Origin: Cronobacter dublinensis subsp. dublinensis LMG 23823
GTDB lineage: Bacteria; Pseudomonadota; Gammaproteobacteria; Enterobacterales; Enterobacteriaceae
DNA: 64,000 bases
Direction: 5' to 3'
Assembly: GCF_001277235.1 (NCBI RefSeq)
Contig: NZ_CP012266.1
Location: 1,674,001-1,738,000, forward strand
How positions within the stretch are numbered: the first letter of the stretch is position 1; each line of letters begins with the position of its first letter. Below, piece by piece: positions 51,280 through 60,589 of the stretch. A model generated the notes under the pieces. It was not told the DNA's origin and made no database searches. It worked only from the letters and a program-made list of their open reading frames with translations. A program made the position numbers and the translations under genes.

Positions 51280-52244
51280 TGCTGACTGATAGCAAATTAC
51301 TGTCCAGCGCCGCCTTCGACGCGCAATCGCTTAATGACCTGAAAGCTAAGGTCGGCAAGGATCCGAACGGCAACCTGAAACAGGTTGCCCGCCAGGTGGA
51401 AGGGATGTTCGTGCAAATGATGCTGAAAAGCATGCGCGAAGCGCTGCCCAAGGATGGGATGTTCAGTAGCGATCAGACCCGGCTTTACACCAGCATGTAC
51501 GATCAGCAAATTGCCCAGCAGATGACGGCGGGCAAGGGCCTCGGCCTTGCGGACATGATGGTGAAACAGATGGGCGGCGACCCTTCAGCCAGCGCTGAAA
51601 CGCCCGCCGCCACGCAAAGCGCTTCACAGGTGCCGATGAAGTTCGATATCGACACCATGAACAGCTACCGCAACCAGGCGATTACCCAGATTGTGCGCCA
51701 GGCGATGCCGAAGGCGCCCTCGAATGAAGAACCGCTCTCCGGCGACAGCAAAGACTTCCTGGCGCAGCTTTCCCTGCCCGCGAAGCTCGCAAGCCAGCAG
51801 AGCGGCGTGCCTCATCACCTGATCCTCGCCCAGGCGGCGCTGGAATCGGGCTGGGGCCAGCGCCAGATCCGCAAAGAAAACGGCGAGCCAAGCTTTAACA
51901 TTTTCGGCGTCAAAGCGACCTCGTCCTGGAAAGGGCCGGTCACGGAGATTACAACCACCGAATATGAAAACGGCGAAGCGAAGAAGGTGAAAGCGAAGTT
52001 CCGCGTCTACGGCTCCTATCTTGAGGCGCTGTCGGACTACGTGGGCATGCTGACACGCAACCCGCGCTACGCGGCGGTCACTACCGCGGCGTCGGCGGAA
52101 GAGGGCGCGAAAGCGTTGCAGAGCGCCGGTTACGCGACCGATCCGAACTACGCCCGTAAGCTGACCAGCATGATCCAGCAGATGAAATCGCTGGGTGAAA
52201 AGGTGAGCAAAGCGTACAGCCAGGATGTGTCGACGCTGTTCTGA
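51279..52244 (+). CDS. flgJ: FlgJ, rod cap and peptidoglycan hydrolase
   Basis: This 321-residue protein (313 in E. coli) has two domains. The N-terminal rod cap has VARQVEGMFVQMMLKSMREALPKDGMFSSDQ. The C-terminal glucosaminidase (from about residue 160) has AQAALESGWGQRQI with the catalytic glutamate. It digests the cell wall for the rod to pass. The start overlaps the flgI stop (TGATG). Confidence 0.96.
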   Translation: MLTDSKLLSSAAFDAQSLNDLKAKVGKDPNGNLKQVARQVEGMFVQMMLKSMREALPKDGMFSSDQTRLYTSMYDQQIAQQMTAGKGLGLADMMVKQMGGDPSASAETPAATQSASQVPMKFDIDTMNSYRNQAITQIVRQAMPKAPSNEEPLSGDSKDFLAQLSLPAKLASQQSGVPHHLILAQAALESGWGQRQIRKENGEPSFNIFGVKATSSWKGPVTEITTTEYENGEAKKVKAKFRVYGSYLEALSDYVGMLTRNPRYAAVTTAASAEEGAKALQSAGYATDPNYARKLTSMIQQMKSLGEKVSKAYSQDVSTLF

Positions 52245-52250
52245 AACCGC

Positions 52251-52277
52251 TCAAGTTCTCGTAAGCGCTGCCGATAA
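52251..52277 (+). promoter_or_regulatory. Sigma-28 promoter of flgKL
   Basis: TCAAGTTC (52251-52258), 11 bp, GCCGATAA (52270-52277). The -10 half is a perfect FliA consensus and the -35 half matches at six of eight bases. It lies 42 bp before flgK. Confidence 0.9.
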
Positions 52278-52319
52278 TTATCGTCAGGACCCGCGTATGA
52301 ATGTTCAAAAGGAACCTCC

Positions 52320-53978
52320 ATGTCCAGTAGCTTAATTAATAGCGCCATGAGTGGCCTGAGTGCGGCGCAAACCGCACTGAGCACGGTGAGCAATAACATC
52401 TCTAACTACAACGTCGCAGGCTATACCCGCCAGACCACCGTTCTGGGGCAGTCTAACAGCACCATGACGCAGGGCGGCTGGGTCGGCAACGGCGTGTATG
52501 TGTCCGGTATTCAGCGTGAATATGATGCGTTTATCACGAATCAGCTGAACGCGGCGCAAAACCAGAGCAGCGGGTTAACCACCCGTTACGAGCAGATGTC
52601 GAAAATCGACGATATGCTCTCTGGCACCACAAACAACATCTCCACCACCATGCAGGATTTCTTCAAGAGCCTGCAAACGCTGACCAGCAACGCCGAAGAT
52701 CCGGCGGCGCGTCAGACGCTGCTCGGCAAAGCAGACGGTCTGGTCAACCAGTTTAAGGTGGTGGATCAGTATCTGCGTGACCAGGATAAACAGGTCAGCA
52801 CGGCTATTACCGCCAGTGTCCAGCAGATCAACAACTTCGCCACGCAGATTGCGTCGCTGAACGAGCAGATCACCCGCCTGACCGGTATGGGCGGCGGCGC
52901 CTCGCCAAACGATCTGCTGGATCAGCGCGATCAGCTGGTGAGCGATCTGAATAAAATCGTTGGCGTGGATGTCACCGTTCAGGATGGCAACACCTTTAAC
53001 GTCACGATGGGCAACGGTTATAACCTGGTGCAGGGCAGCAAGGCGAGCCAGCTTGCCGCCGTGCCGTCGAGCGCCGACCCGGCGCGGACCACCATCGCGT
53101 TCGTTGACAAGATTGCCGGCAACATTGAGATCCCGGAAAAGCTGGTCACTAACGGTTCGCTGGGCGGTCTGTTTGCCTTCCGCTCTGAGGATCTTGACCA
53201 GGCGCGTAATAACCTCGGCCAGCTGGCGCTCGCGTTCGGCGATTCGTTTAACAAACAGCACGAAGCGGGCTTCGACGCTAACGGCGACGCCGGTAAAGCC
53301 TTCTTCACGCTGGGCTCTGCGGCGGCGATGAGCAACACGCGCAACGTCGGCACCGCCTCACTGACCGCGAATATTACTGACAGCTCGGCGGTGAAAGCGA
53401 GCGATTACCAGATGGCGTATGACGGCACGAACTGGAAAGTGACGCGTCTGTCTGACAACGCCATCGTGAACGCCACGCCGACGACCGACGGCTCAGGCAA
53501 CCTGACCGCGCTGTCGTTCGACGGCCTGAAGGTTGACATTACGGGTGCGGCGGCAAACAAAGATACCTTTACCATTAAGCCGGTGACCAACGTCATTATC
53601 AGCATGGACGTCGCGGTTCATGATGAGTCGGAAATCGCGATGGCGTCCGACGCGACGGCGGGCGAGAGCGACAACCGTAACGGTAAAGCGCTGCTGGAAC
53701 TGCAAAGCAGCAAAACTATCGGCGGTAGCAAAAGCTTTAACGATGCTTATGCGGCGTTCATCAGTGAAGTGGGTAACAAAACCAACACGCTGAAAAGCTC
53801 CAGCACCACGCAGACTAACGTGGCGACGCAGCTGACCAAGCAGCAGCAGGCCATTTCCGGGGTCAACCTGGATGAAGAGTACGGCAACCTGCAGCGTTTT
53901 CAGCAGTACTACATGGCGAACGCCCAGGTATTGCAGACCGCGTCCGCGTTGTTTGACGCCCTTCTCCAGATTCGCTAA
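52320..53978 (+). CDS. flgK: FlgK, hook-filament junction protein 1
   Basis: This 552-residue protein (547 in E. coli) has SSLINSAMSGLSAAQTALSTVSNNISNYNVAGYTRQ at the start and the typical end LDEEYGNLQRFQQYYMANAQVLQTASALFDALLQIR. It joins hook and filament with FlgL and is guarded by FlgN. The gene is preceded by its own sigma-28 promoter. Confidence 0.97.
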   Translation: MSSSLINSAMSGLSAAQTALSTVSNNISNYNVAGYTRQTTVLGQSNSTMTQGGWVGNGVYVSGIQREYDAFITNQLNAAQNQSSGLTTRYEQMSKIDDMLSGTTNNISTTMQDFFKSLQTLTSNAEDPAARQTLLGKADGLVNQFKVVDQYLRDQDKQVSTAITASVQQINNFATQIASLNEQITRLTGMGGGASPNDLLDQRDQLVSDLNKIVGVDVTVQDGNTFNVTMGNGYNLVQGSKASQLAAVPSSADPARTTIAFVDKIAGNIEIPEKLVTNGSLGGLFAFRSEDLDQARNNLGQLALAFGDSFNKQHEAGFDANGDAGKAFFTLGSAAAMSNTRNVGTASLTANITDSSAVKASDYQMAYDGTNWKVTRLSDNAIVNATPTTDGSGNLTALSFDGLKVDITGAAANKDTFTIKPVTNVIISMDVAVHDESEIAMASDATAGESDNRNGKALLELQSSKTIGGSKSFNDAYAAFISEVGNKTNTLKSSSTTQTNVATQLTKQQQAISGVNLDEEYGNLQRFQQYYMANAQVLQTASALFDALLQIR

Positions 53979-53992
53979 CAGGGAAACGAACG

Positions 53993-54955
53993 ATGCGTAT
54001 TAGCACACAAATGATGTATCAGCAGAACATGCGGGGCATTACCGACTCGCAGGCGACCTGGCTGAAATACGGTGAGCAGATGTCCACCGGCAAACGCGTT
54101 AACCGTCCGTCTGACGACCCTATCTCTGCCGCACAGGCGGTGGTGCTCTCCCAGGCGCAGTCGCAGAACGACCAGTACACTCAGGCGCGTACCTTCGCGA
54201 CTCAGAAAGTGTCGCTGGAATCGAGCGTACTGAGCCAGGTGACCAGCGTCATCACCTCGGCGCAGGAAAAAATGGTTTACGCCAACAACGGCACGCTGAG
54301 CGACACCGACCGCGCGTCGGTCGCTACCGATTTGCAGGGGATGCGCGATCAGCTGCTGAACCTCGCGAACAGCGCTGACGGTAATGGCCGCTACATTTTT
54401 GCGGGCTACAAAACCGATGCGGCGCCGTTCTCCGGCACGCCGGGCAACATTACCTATAACGGCGGCACGGACAACATTACCCAGCAGGTGGATTCGGCGC
54501 GTACCATGGTTATCGGTCATACCGGCAATCTGGTGTTCAACAGTCTCACCAGCAACGCCACGCCGGAGCCGGACGGTTCGCCGAGCGAAACCAACGTGTT
54601 CAAAATGCTCGACTCCGCCATCGCGGCCCTGAAAACCCCGATGGAAGGCGCGGATGAAACGACCCAGACCAATCTGCTGAACGCGCTGACTAAAACCTCG
54701 CGCGGCCTGAGCAACTCGCTGGATAACGTCGGCACGGTTCTGGCGGAAGTGGGTACGCAGCTGAAAGAACTGGGTAACCTCGATGAGCTGGGCGCAGAGC
54801 GCGCGCTGGGTCAGACCTCGCAGATGAGCAGCCTCGTTGATGTGGACTGGAACTCGGCTATCTCTTCTTATGTGATGCAGCAGGCGGCGCTTCAGGCTTC
54901 TTATAAAGCATTCAGCGATATGCAGGGTATGTCGCTGTTCCAGTTAAACCGTTAA
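53993..54955 (+). CDS. flgL: FlgL, hook-filament junction protein 3
   Basis: This 320-residue flagellin-like protein (317 in E. coli) has MRISTQMMYQQNMRGITDSQATWLKYGEQMSTGKRVNRPSDDP at the start. The coiled end has MSSLVDVDWNSAISSYVMQQAALQASYKAFSDMQGMSLFQLNR. It is the base on which flagellin adds. It lies 14 bp after flgK and is followed by a terminator. Confidence 0.97.
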   Translation: MRISTQMMYQQNMRGITDSQATWLKYGEQMSTGKRVNRPSDDPISAAQAVVLSQAQSQNDQYTQARTFATQKVSLESSVLSQVTSVITSAQEKMVYANNGTLSDTDRASVATDLQGMRDQLLNLANSADGNGRYIFAGYKTDAAPFSGTPGNITYNGGTDNITQQVDSARTMVIGHTGNLVFNSLTSNATPEPDGSPSETNVFKMLDSAIAALKTPMEGADETTQTNLLNALTKTSRGLSNSLDNVGTVLAEVGTQLKELGNLDELGAERALGQTSQMSSLVDVDWNSAISSYVMQQAALQASYKAFSDMQGMSLFQLNR

Positions 54956-55001
54956 GTTTTGTCGATTTGAAGCATGTCATGAAATTGGGCATGCTTTATA
55001 T

Positions 55002-55035
55002 GCCCGCTTCATCACCCCGAAGCGGGCTTTTTTTT
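55002..55035. terminator. Terminator between flgL and the MFS gene
   Basis: GCCCGCTTC-ATCACCCC-GAAGCGGGC plus nine T on the plus strand. The MFS stop on the minus strand lies just beyond, and the hairpin may serve both genes. Confidence 0.9.
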
Positions 55036-55037
55036 GC

Positions 55038-56273
55038 CTACCGTTGTGCGGCCTGTTCTGCCGCAAACTCAGCCGGGCGCGCTTTCTGCGTCAGGCGGAT
55101 AACCAGCGCTACGCCGCTTGCGAGCGTTGCCAGCGCCACTACCGCAGGCCAGCCACCCAGCGCCCAGGCTTTACTGCCGAGCAGCGAGCCCAGCGCCATT
55201 CCCACAAACACGCCGGTAAAGAGCAGGGCGTTCAGACGACCGCGCGCTTTCGGCTCCAGGCTGTAAACCAGCGTCTGGTGCGCCACCAGCGATGACTGTA
55301 ACCCTAAATCGAAGCCGATCGCCGCCAGCGCTATCAGCAGCAGCTGCATGGAAGGCGAGAGCAGGGGCAGGGCAAACATGGCGGCAAAAGAGAGAATCAC
55401 CAGCAGGCTGCCGAGCTGGGTGACGCGCGCCGGGCCAAAGCGGTCGGAAAGCGCGCCGGAGAGCGGCGCGGCCAGCGCGCCCGCCGCGCCCGCCAGACCA
55501 AAGGCACCCGCCACCGCGCTGCCCATGTGGAATTGCGCCGCCAGCATTACCGCCAGCATCGACCAGAACGCGCTGAAGCCAATAGAGAGGAAACCTTGCG
55601 CCAGCGCTGCGCCGCGAAGCGTCGGGTAGCGTTTCCACAGGCCGCCCATGGAGTGCAGCAGCGCCGGGTAGCTGAGCGTGGCGTGCGTTTCAAAACGCGG
55701 CAGGACGCGCCACAGCACCAGACCGGTCAGCGCGATGCTGGCGGCGGCAAGCTGATACATGACCCGCCAACCGAAGGCCGCGCTGATAACGCCACTCACC
55801 GAGCGTGAGAGCAGAATGCCGAGCAGCAGACCAGTCATCACCGTGCCGACAATTTTCCCCTGCTGACCCGCTGGCGAGAGGATGGCCGCGGCGGGCACGA
55901 TATCCTGCGCCATCGTCGCCATCATGCCCACTAACAGGCTCAACACCAGCAGACTGTGCAGCCCGCCGCTGAAGCTGTAGAGCGCGAGCATCACGGCCAG
56001 CGCCAGACATTTCACCAGGATCAGGGTGCGGCGGTCGTGACGGTCACCCAGTGGCAGCAGAAACAGAATGCCGAGCGCGTAGCCCGCCTGGGTCAGCGTC
56101 GGGATAAGCCCCATCCCGTCGACGCCGAGATGCAGATCGCTGCCGATAAGCGGCAGAATGGGCTGCGCGTAATAAATCGAGGCGACGCTCAGGCCGGTCG
56201 CGATAGCCAGAATCAGGATCAAGAGCCGTGAGAGCCCAGGGGTGCTATGTGCAGTATCGTTATGGTTATTCAT
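55038..56273 (-). CDS. MFS transporter, probable drug or metabolite exporter
   Basis: This 411-residue protein has 12 membrane helices. The first is preceded by a polar start and followed by SIYYAQPILPLIGSDLHL, typical of a group of MFS exporters. The motif A-like GDRHDRRTLILVKC lies between helices 2 and 3, and SGALSDRFGPARVTQLG in the second half. The substrate cannot be told. It is divergent from a LysR regulator with 116 bp between them, which suggests control by that regulator. Neither gene lies at this place in E. coli, where flgL is next to rne. Confidence 0.88.
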   Translation of the reverse strand: MNNHNDTAHSTPGLSRLLILILAIATGLSVASIYYAQPILPLIGSDLHLGVDGMGLIPTLTQAGYALGILFLLPLGDRHDRRTLILVKCLALAVMLALYSFSGGLHSLLVLSLLVGMMATMAQDIVPAAAILSPAGQQGKIVGTVMTGLLLGILLSRSVSGVISAAFGWRVMYQLAAASIALTGLVLWRVLPRFETHATLSYPALLHSMGGLWKRYPTLRGAALAQGFLSIGFSAFWSMLAVMLAAQFHMGSAVAGAFGLAGAAGALAAPLSGALSDRFGPARVTQLGSLLVILSFAAMFALPLLSPSMQLLLIALAAIGFDLGLQSSLVAHQTLVYSLEPKARGRLNALLFTGVFVGMALGSLLGSKAWALGGWPAVVALATLASGVALVIRLTQKARPAEFAAEQAAQR

Positions 56274-56354
56274 GGTGAAACCCTCGTGAGTAATCAGTAC
56301 GGGTTGATTGTCAGCGAGCGGCGGCTGGCGCGGTAGAGGCCGACATGATAAAAC

Positions 56355-56377
56355 GGTTATACGTGTAACGTATAACC
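56355..56377. promoter_or_regulatory. Palindromic operator between MFS and LysR genes
   Basis: Arms GGTTATACG (56355-56363) and CGTATAACC (56369-56377) are perfect inverted repeats around TGTAA. It lies 12 bp before the regulator start and about 80 bp before the transporter start. A LysR-type protein binding here could repress its own gene and activate the transporter. Confidence 0.75.
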
Positions 56378-56389
56378 AGTGAAAAATGA

Positions 56390-57328
56390 ATGGGCATTGA
56401 GCGTATAGACCGGGTGGAGCTGATGCACACCTTCGTGCGTATTATCGAAAGTGGTTCGCTTTCCGCCGCCGCCGTGCAGATGAGCACGACCCAGGCGACC
56501 GTGAGCCGCCGCCTGAAATCGCTGGAGGATCTGCTGGGCGCGAGGCTGCTGCTGCGTACCACGCATGCCATGAAGCTTACCGATGACGGCGAGCGCTGCT
56601 ATCAGCATGCCCGCAGCGTCATGGCGAGCTGGCAGGCGCTGGAAGATGAAATTAAGAACGCCGAAGGGGAGCCGGTAGGCGTCCTGCGCGTGCGCGCTCC
56701 GCACGCGTTTGGGCAGGATCAGCTCATTGACCCGCTAACGGGCTTTTTAGGCCGCTATCCGGGCCTGTGCGTGGAGTGGATGCTTAACGATAAATCCCCG
56801 GACTTTATCAGCGATAACATCGACTGCGCGCTGCATGTCGGGCCGGATATCGACCCGTCGGTGATTGCGGTGCAGCTCGCTGAGGTGCCGCGTATCGTCG
56901 TGGCGACGCCGGCGCTGCTGGCGCGTTATCCGGCGGTGAACGCGATTGAGGATCTTGCGGCACTGCCGTGGGTGGCGCTCAGTACGTTTTATCGTCGCGA
57001 AGTCGTGCTTAATCATGCCGTGACCGGCGAGCGTCAGGCATTCCCAGTTATGCCGCGTTTAAGCTCCGACAGCCTGTATGCGGTGCGTCGCACTATCCTG
57101 AACGGGCTGGGCGCGGGCATGGTCTCCGCGTGGGTGGTAGAGGATGATCTGCGCGAGGGACGGCTTGTACAGCTGCTGCCCGCCTGGCAGGCCCCGCCGC
57201 TGCCGGTTTATCTGCTCTATCCGTGGGCGCGCTACTATCCGGCGCGGCTGCGGCGGTTTCTGGAGCTGATGAAAGAGGTGATGCCGGAGCTCGCAGGCAT
57301 GCGGCGAGTGCCAACGCGGGGTGCGTAA
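56390..57328 (+). CDS. LysR-family transcription regulator
   Basis: This 312-residue protein has an N-terminal winged helix-turn-helix (FVRIIESGSLSAAAVQMSTTQATVSRRLKSLEDLLGARLL) and a periplasmic-binding-like effector domain from about residue 95. The effector is unknown. It is divergent from the MFS gene and likely controls it. A terminator follows at 57354-57382. ATG 56390 is chosen since the DNA-binding part then begins at a usual distance; the ribosome-binding site is weak. Confidence 0.9.
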   Translation: MGIERIDRVELMHTFVRIIESGSLSAAAVQMSTTQATVSRRLKSLEDLLGARLLLRTTHAMKLTDDGERCYQHARSVMASWQALEDEIKNAEGEPVGVLRVRAPHAFGQDQLIDPLTGFLGRYPGLCVEWMLNDKSPDFISDNIDCALHVGPDIDPSVIAVQLAEVPRIVVATPALLARYPAVNAIEDLAALPWVALSTFYRREVVLNHAVTGERQAFPVMPRLSSDSLYAVRRTILNGLGAGMVSAWVVEDDLREGRLVQLLPAWQAPPLPVYLLYPWARYYPARLRRFLELMKEVMPELAGMRRVPTRGA

Positions 57329-57353
57329 GCGAAATCATAAAAAAACAGGCAAT

Positions 57354-57382
57354 AAAAAAGCCGGTCAGAGACCGGCTTTTTT
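57354..57382. terminator. Bidirectional terminator between the LysR gene and rne
   Basis: AAAAAA-GCCGGTC-AGA-GACCGGC-TTTTTT, symmetric and lying between convergent genes. Confidence 0.93.
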
Positions 57383-57394
57383 GTGCGGGGAGGA

Positions 57395-60300
57395 TTACTC
57401 CACCGGCTGAGGACGCGTTGCAGGGGCAGAAGCCTGATGGGTGGCGCTGTGGCCGCCCGCCGAACCTTTACCGCTGAACTCGAACGCCGGCCGTACCCAG
57501 TCGCTGTGACGCGGCGGCTCAGGCACATAGTCCGGCGCCGGCGCGCGCGTCATCGGCGCAGAGGCGACTTTTGCGGCGGCGAAGGCCACGACCGGCGCTT
57601 TCGCTTCCTCTTCCTGCGCTTTCGCGACAGGGGCAGCCTCAGGTGCTTTCACCGGCGTTTGCGCGATGACTTCTGGCTGCGGTGCCTGCACGGGCGCGCT
57701 TTCTGCGATAGCAACAGCGACGTCAGTGCGATCAGCGTCGTCGATAACCGGTTCGTCGGCCGCTACCGCGTCCTGAGCGACCTGTTCAGCGACCGGCGCA
57801 TCCTGCGGTTCAATCAGCTGCGGCTCAGCGCCGACAGGCGCGGCGATGGCTTCCGGGTGCGTGGTTTCCACGACCGGCTCCTGCGGCGCAGTCTCAACAA
57901 CTGACGGCTCAACCACCACGGCTTCAGCGGCAGGCTCAACCGGCGCGACAACGGCCTGGGTCTCTGCGACCGGCGCGGTGTTCTGCTCAGGCATCTGCTG
58001 CTCATCCTGCTCCTGCGTACGCGGCAGCGGGTAGCGGATCCAGACTTTACCAGACGCCATTTCCGGCGACGCGCATGCGACGGTCAGCGGCATCGGCGAC
58101 TGGGTCGGGTAGCGCTCGTCACGATAGCGGCGGCGGCGCTGGCCGCTGACACGCAGGTGACGCGGAGAACGACGGGAGCGACGCGGCATACCGCCGTTTT
58201 CGCTGCCGGTCTGGTTGTTGTCATCGGTGGCGGCTGGCGCGTCGACGTTAGCAGGCAGAGCCAGCGGCGCGGCGTCTTCATGCGTGTCGGCGACAGGCGT
58301 CTGAACGTCAGTCGGCTCGATAGCGTCTGTGACCGATTCGATACGCACTTTCTGGCTCAGCTGGCGCGGTTTACGGCGCGGCATCACCTGAACGACGCGA
58401 TCTTCCTGTTCGGTCTCTTCCACCACCTCGTCACGGTTCAGCTCGCTGACTTCCTGCTGCGCCTGACGTTTTTCGTCAGAGCGGCGGCGATTGCGATCGC
58501 GACGGGACGGCTGCTGCTCGTCACGCGCTTTCGCCGGTTTCTCCGCGTCTTCAGCCACGACCGGGGTGCGGGTTTCGCGCGCCTCGGCGTTCTGCTGCTG
58601 TTTCTCGCGGCGGTTGCGGCGGTTTTCTTCGCGCGCTTCGCTGTTGTCGCGGTTATCGCGGGAAGGACGATCGCCACGCTCGTTGCGCTCGCCGCGTTCA
58701 CTGCGGTCGCCGCGCTCGTTGCGGTCATTACGGTCGCGACGGTTGTTCTGACGACGGCCGTTACGACGTTCCTGCTGCTTCTCGTCACGGTTTTTCGCAG
58801 GCTGCTGCTCTGGCTCGCTCGCGGCAGGTTGCGGCTGCGGCTCGCTCGCAAACAGGCCCTTCAGCGCGCTGATGGCGCGGCTCAGGAAGCCTTCTTTCGC
58901 AGGCTCAGCGGCTTTTGCCGGCGCTTTTGTTTCGGCGACTGCGGCTTTCGGCGCGCTGGTTTCCTGCGGCACTGGCGGCACGTCCGGCATGACGAAGGTG
59001 GCGAGCGCTGGCTGCTCAGGGCGTTTACGCTCGGCATATTCATCTTCAGACGGCAGCGCCATCGCTTCTTCATGCAGCTTCGGCAGCATGTAGCTCAGCG
59101 TATGCGTCTCTTCGCCTTTGCGCACGCGCAGTACGGAGTAGTGCGGAGTTTCCATCTGATCGTTTGGCACGATGATGCAGCGCACACCGCCCTGGCGCTT
59201 CTCGATAGCGGTAATCGCTTCACGCTTCTCGTTAAGCAGATAGGAGGCGATAGGCACCGGAACGATAGCGTGGACTTCCTGGGTGTTCTCTTTCAGCGCT
59301 TCTTCTTCAATCAGACGCAGGATAGAGAGCGACAGGGATTCGTTATCGCGGATGGTGCCAGTGCCGCTACAGCGCGGGCAGACGTGATGGCTGGACTCGC
59401 CAAGCGACGGGCTCAGGCGCTGGCGGGACATCTCCAGCAGGCCAAAGCGCGAAATGTGGCTAATCTGAATGCGCGCGCGATCCTGACGCACCGCTTCACG
59501 CAGACGGTTTTCTACCGCACGCTGGTGGCGTACCGGCGTCATATCGATAAAGTCGATAACGATAAGGCCGCCTAAGTCGCGCAGGCGCAACTGACGGGCG
59601 ATCTCATCCGCCGCTTCCAGGTTGGTGTTGAACGCGGTCTCTTCGATATCGCCGCCGCGGGTGGCGCGGGCGGAGTTGATGTCGATGGCGGTCAGCGCTT
59701 CGGTGGTGTCGATAACAATCGAGCCGCCGGACGGCAGGCGGACTTCGCGCTGGAAGGCAGACTCTATCTGAGATTCAATCTGGTAATGGCTGAACAGCGG
59801 AATTTCACCGGTGTAGAGCTTAATTTTGCTGCTGAAATCCGGACGGCCCAGCGCGGCGATGTGCTGGCGCGCCAGCTCAAGCACTTTCGGGTTGTCTATC
59901 AGGATTTCGCCGATGTCCTGGCGCAGATAATCGCGGAACGCGCGCACGATGACGTTGCTTTCCTGATGGATAAGGAACGGCGCCGGGCGGTTTTCTGCGG
60001 CTTTCTGAATGGCTTCCCAATGCTTGAGGCGGAAGCTTAAATCCCACTGCAGCGCTTCGGCGGATTTGCCGACGCCTGCGGTGCGCACGATAAGCCCCAT
60101 GCCGTCAGGCAATTCCAGGCTTGAAAGCGCTTCTTTAAGCTCGGTGCGATCGTCGCCTTCGATACGGCGAGAGATGCCGCCCGCACGCGGGTTGTTCGGC
60201 ATCAGCACGAGGTAGCTACCCGCGAGGCTGATAAACGTCGTCAGCGCTGCGCCTTTGTTGCCACGCTCTTCTTTATCGATCTGAACAATGACTTCCTGGC

Positions 60301-60589
60301 CTTCGCGCAGGGCATCTTTAATGTTCGGACGACCATGAGAGGCATAGCTGGCGGGGAAGTATTCGCGGGCGATTTCTTTAAGAGGGAGGAAACCGTGTCT
60401 TTCGGCGCCATAATCCACAAATGCGGCTTCGAGACTGGGTTCAATGCGGGTAATTTTGCCTTTGTAGATGTTCGCTTTTTTCTGCTCGTGTCCAGGACTT
60501 TCGATATCCAGGTCGTACAGACGTTGCCCATCCACAAGGGCGACGCGCAACTCTTCCTGCTGAGTTGCGTTGATTAGCATTCTTTTCAT
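57395..60589 (-). CDS. rne: Ribonuclease E
   Basis: This 1064-residue protein (1061 in E. coli) starts MKRMLINATQQEELRVALVD. The catalytic half has an S1 domain (about 35-125), a 5' sensor, a DNase I-like part with VIDFIDM (catalytic Asp), and the zinc link CPRCSGTG at about residue 404. The C-terminal scaffold has a membrane-binding helix (FLSRAISALKGLF), an Arg-rich stretch with RNERGDRSERG-like repeats, AR2 (MPRRSRRSPRHLRVSGQRRR), the enolase site, and a C-terminal PNPase site (APDYVPEPPRHSDWV). It is the core of the RNA degradosome, processing tRNA, rRNA and mRNA. A long 5' leader precedes it. Confidence 0.98.
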   Translation of the reverse strand: MKRMLINATQQEELRVALVDGQRLYDLDIESPGHEQKKANIYKGKITRIEPSLEAAFVDYGAERHGFLPLKEIAREYFPASYASHGRPNIKDALREGQEVIVQIDKEERGNKGAALTTFISLAGSYLVLMPNNPRAGGISRRIEGDDRTELKEALSSLELPDGMGLIVRTAGVGKSAEALQWDLSFRLKHWEAIQKAAENRPAPFLIHQESNVIVRAFRDYLRQDIGEILIDNPKVLELARQHIAALGRPDFSSKIKLYTGEIPLFSHYQIESQIESAFQREVRLPSGGSIVIDTTEALTAIDINSARATRGGDIEETAFNTNLEAADEIARQLRLRDLGGLIVIDFIDMTPVRHQRAVENRLREAVRQDRARIQISHISRFGLLEMSRQRLSPSLGESSHHVCPRCSGTGTIRDNESLSLSILRLIEEEALKENTQEVHAIVPVPIASYLLNEKREAITAIEKRQGGVRCIIVPNDQMETPHYSVLRVRKGEETHTLSYMLPKLHEEAMALPSEDEYAERKRPEQPALATFVMPDVPPVPQETSAPKAAVAETKAPAKAAEPAKEGFLSRAISALKGLFASEPQPQPAASEPEQQPAKNRDEKQQERRNGRRQNNRRDRNDRNERGDRSERGERNERGDRPSRDNRDNSEAREENRRNRREKQQQNAEARETRTPVVAEDAEKPAKARDEQQPSRRDRNRRRSDEKRQAQQEVSELNRDEVVEETEQEDRVVQVMPRRKPRQLSQKVRIESVTDAIEPTDVQTPVADTHEDAAPLALPANVDAPAATDDNNQTGSENGGMPRRSRRSPRHLRVSGQRRRRYRDERYPTQSPMPLTVACASPEMASGKVWIRYPLPRTQEQDEQQMPEQNTAPVAETQAVVAPVEPAAEAVVVEPSVVETAPQEPVVETTHPEAIAAPVGAEPQLIEPQDAPVAEQVAQDAVAADEPVIDDADRTDVAVAIAESAPVQAPQPEVIAQTPVKAPEAAPVAKAQEEEAKAPVVAFAAAKVASAPMTRAPAPDYVPEPPRHSDWVRPAFEFSGKGSAGGHSATHQASAPATRPQPVE

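Noticed and set aside
58157..59575. Open frame of 472 codons antisense to rne
   Set aside because: It mirrors the Glu/Arg/Ala-rich scaffold of RNase E as a hydrophobic low-complexity product. No domain is seen and rne is certain.
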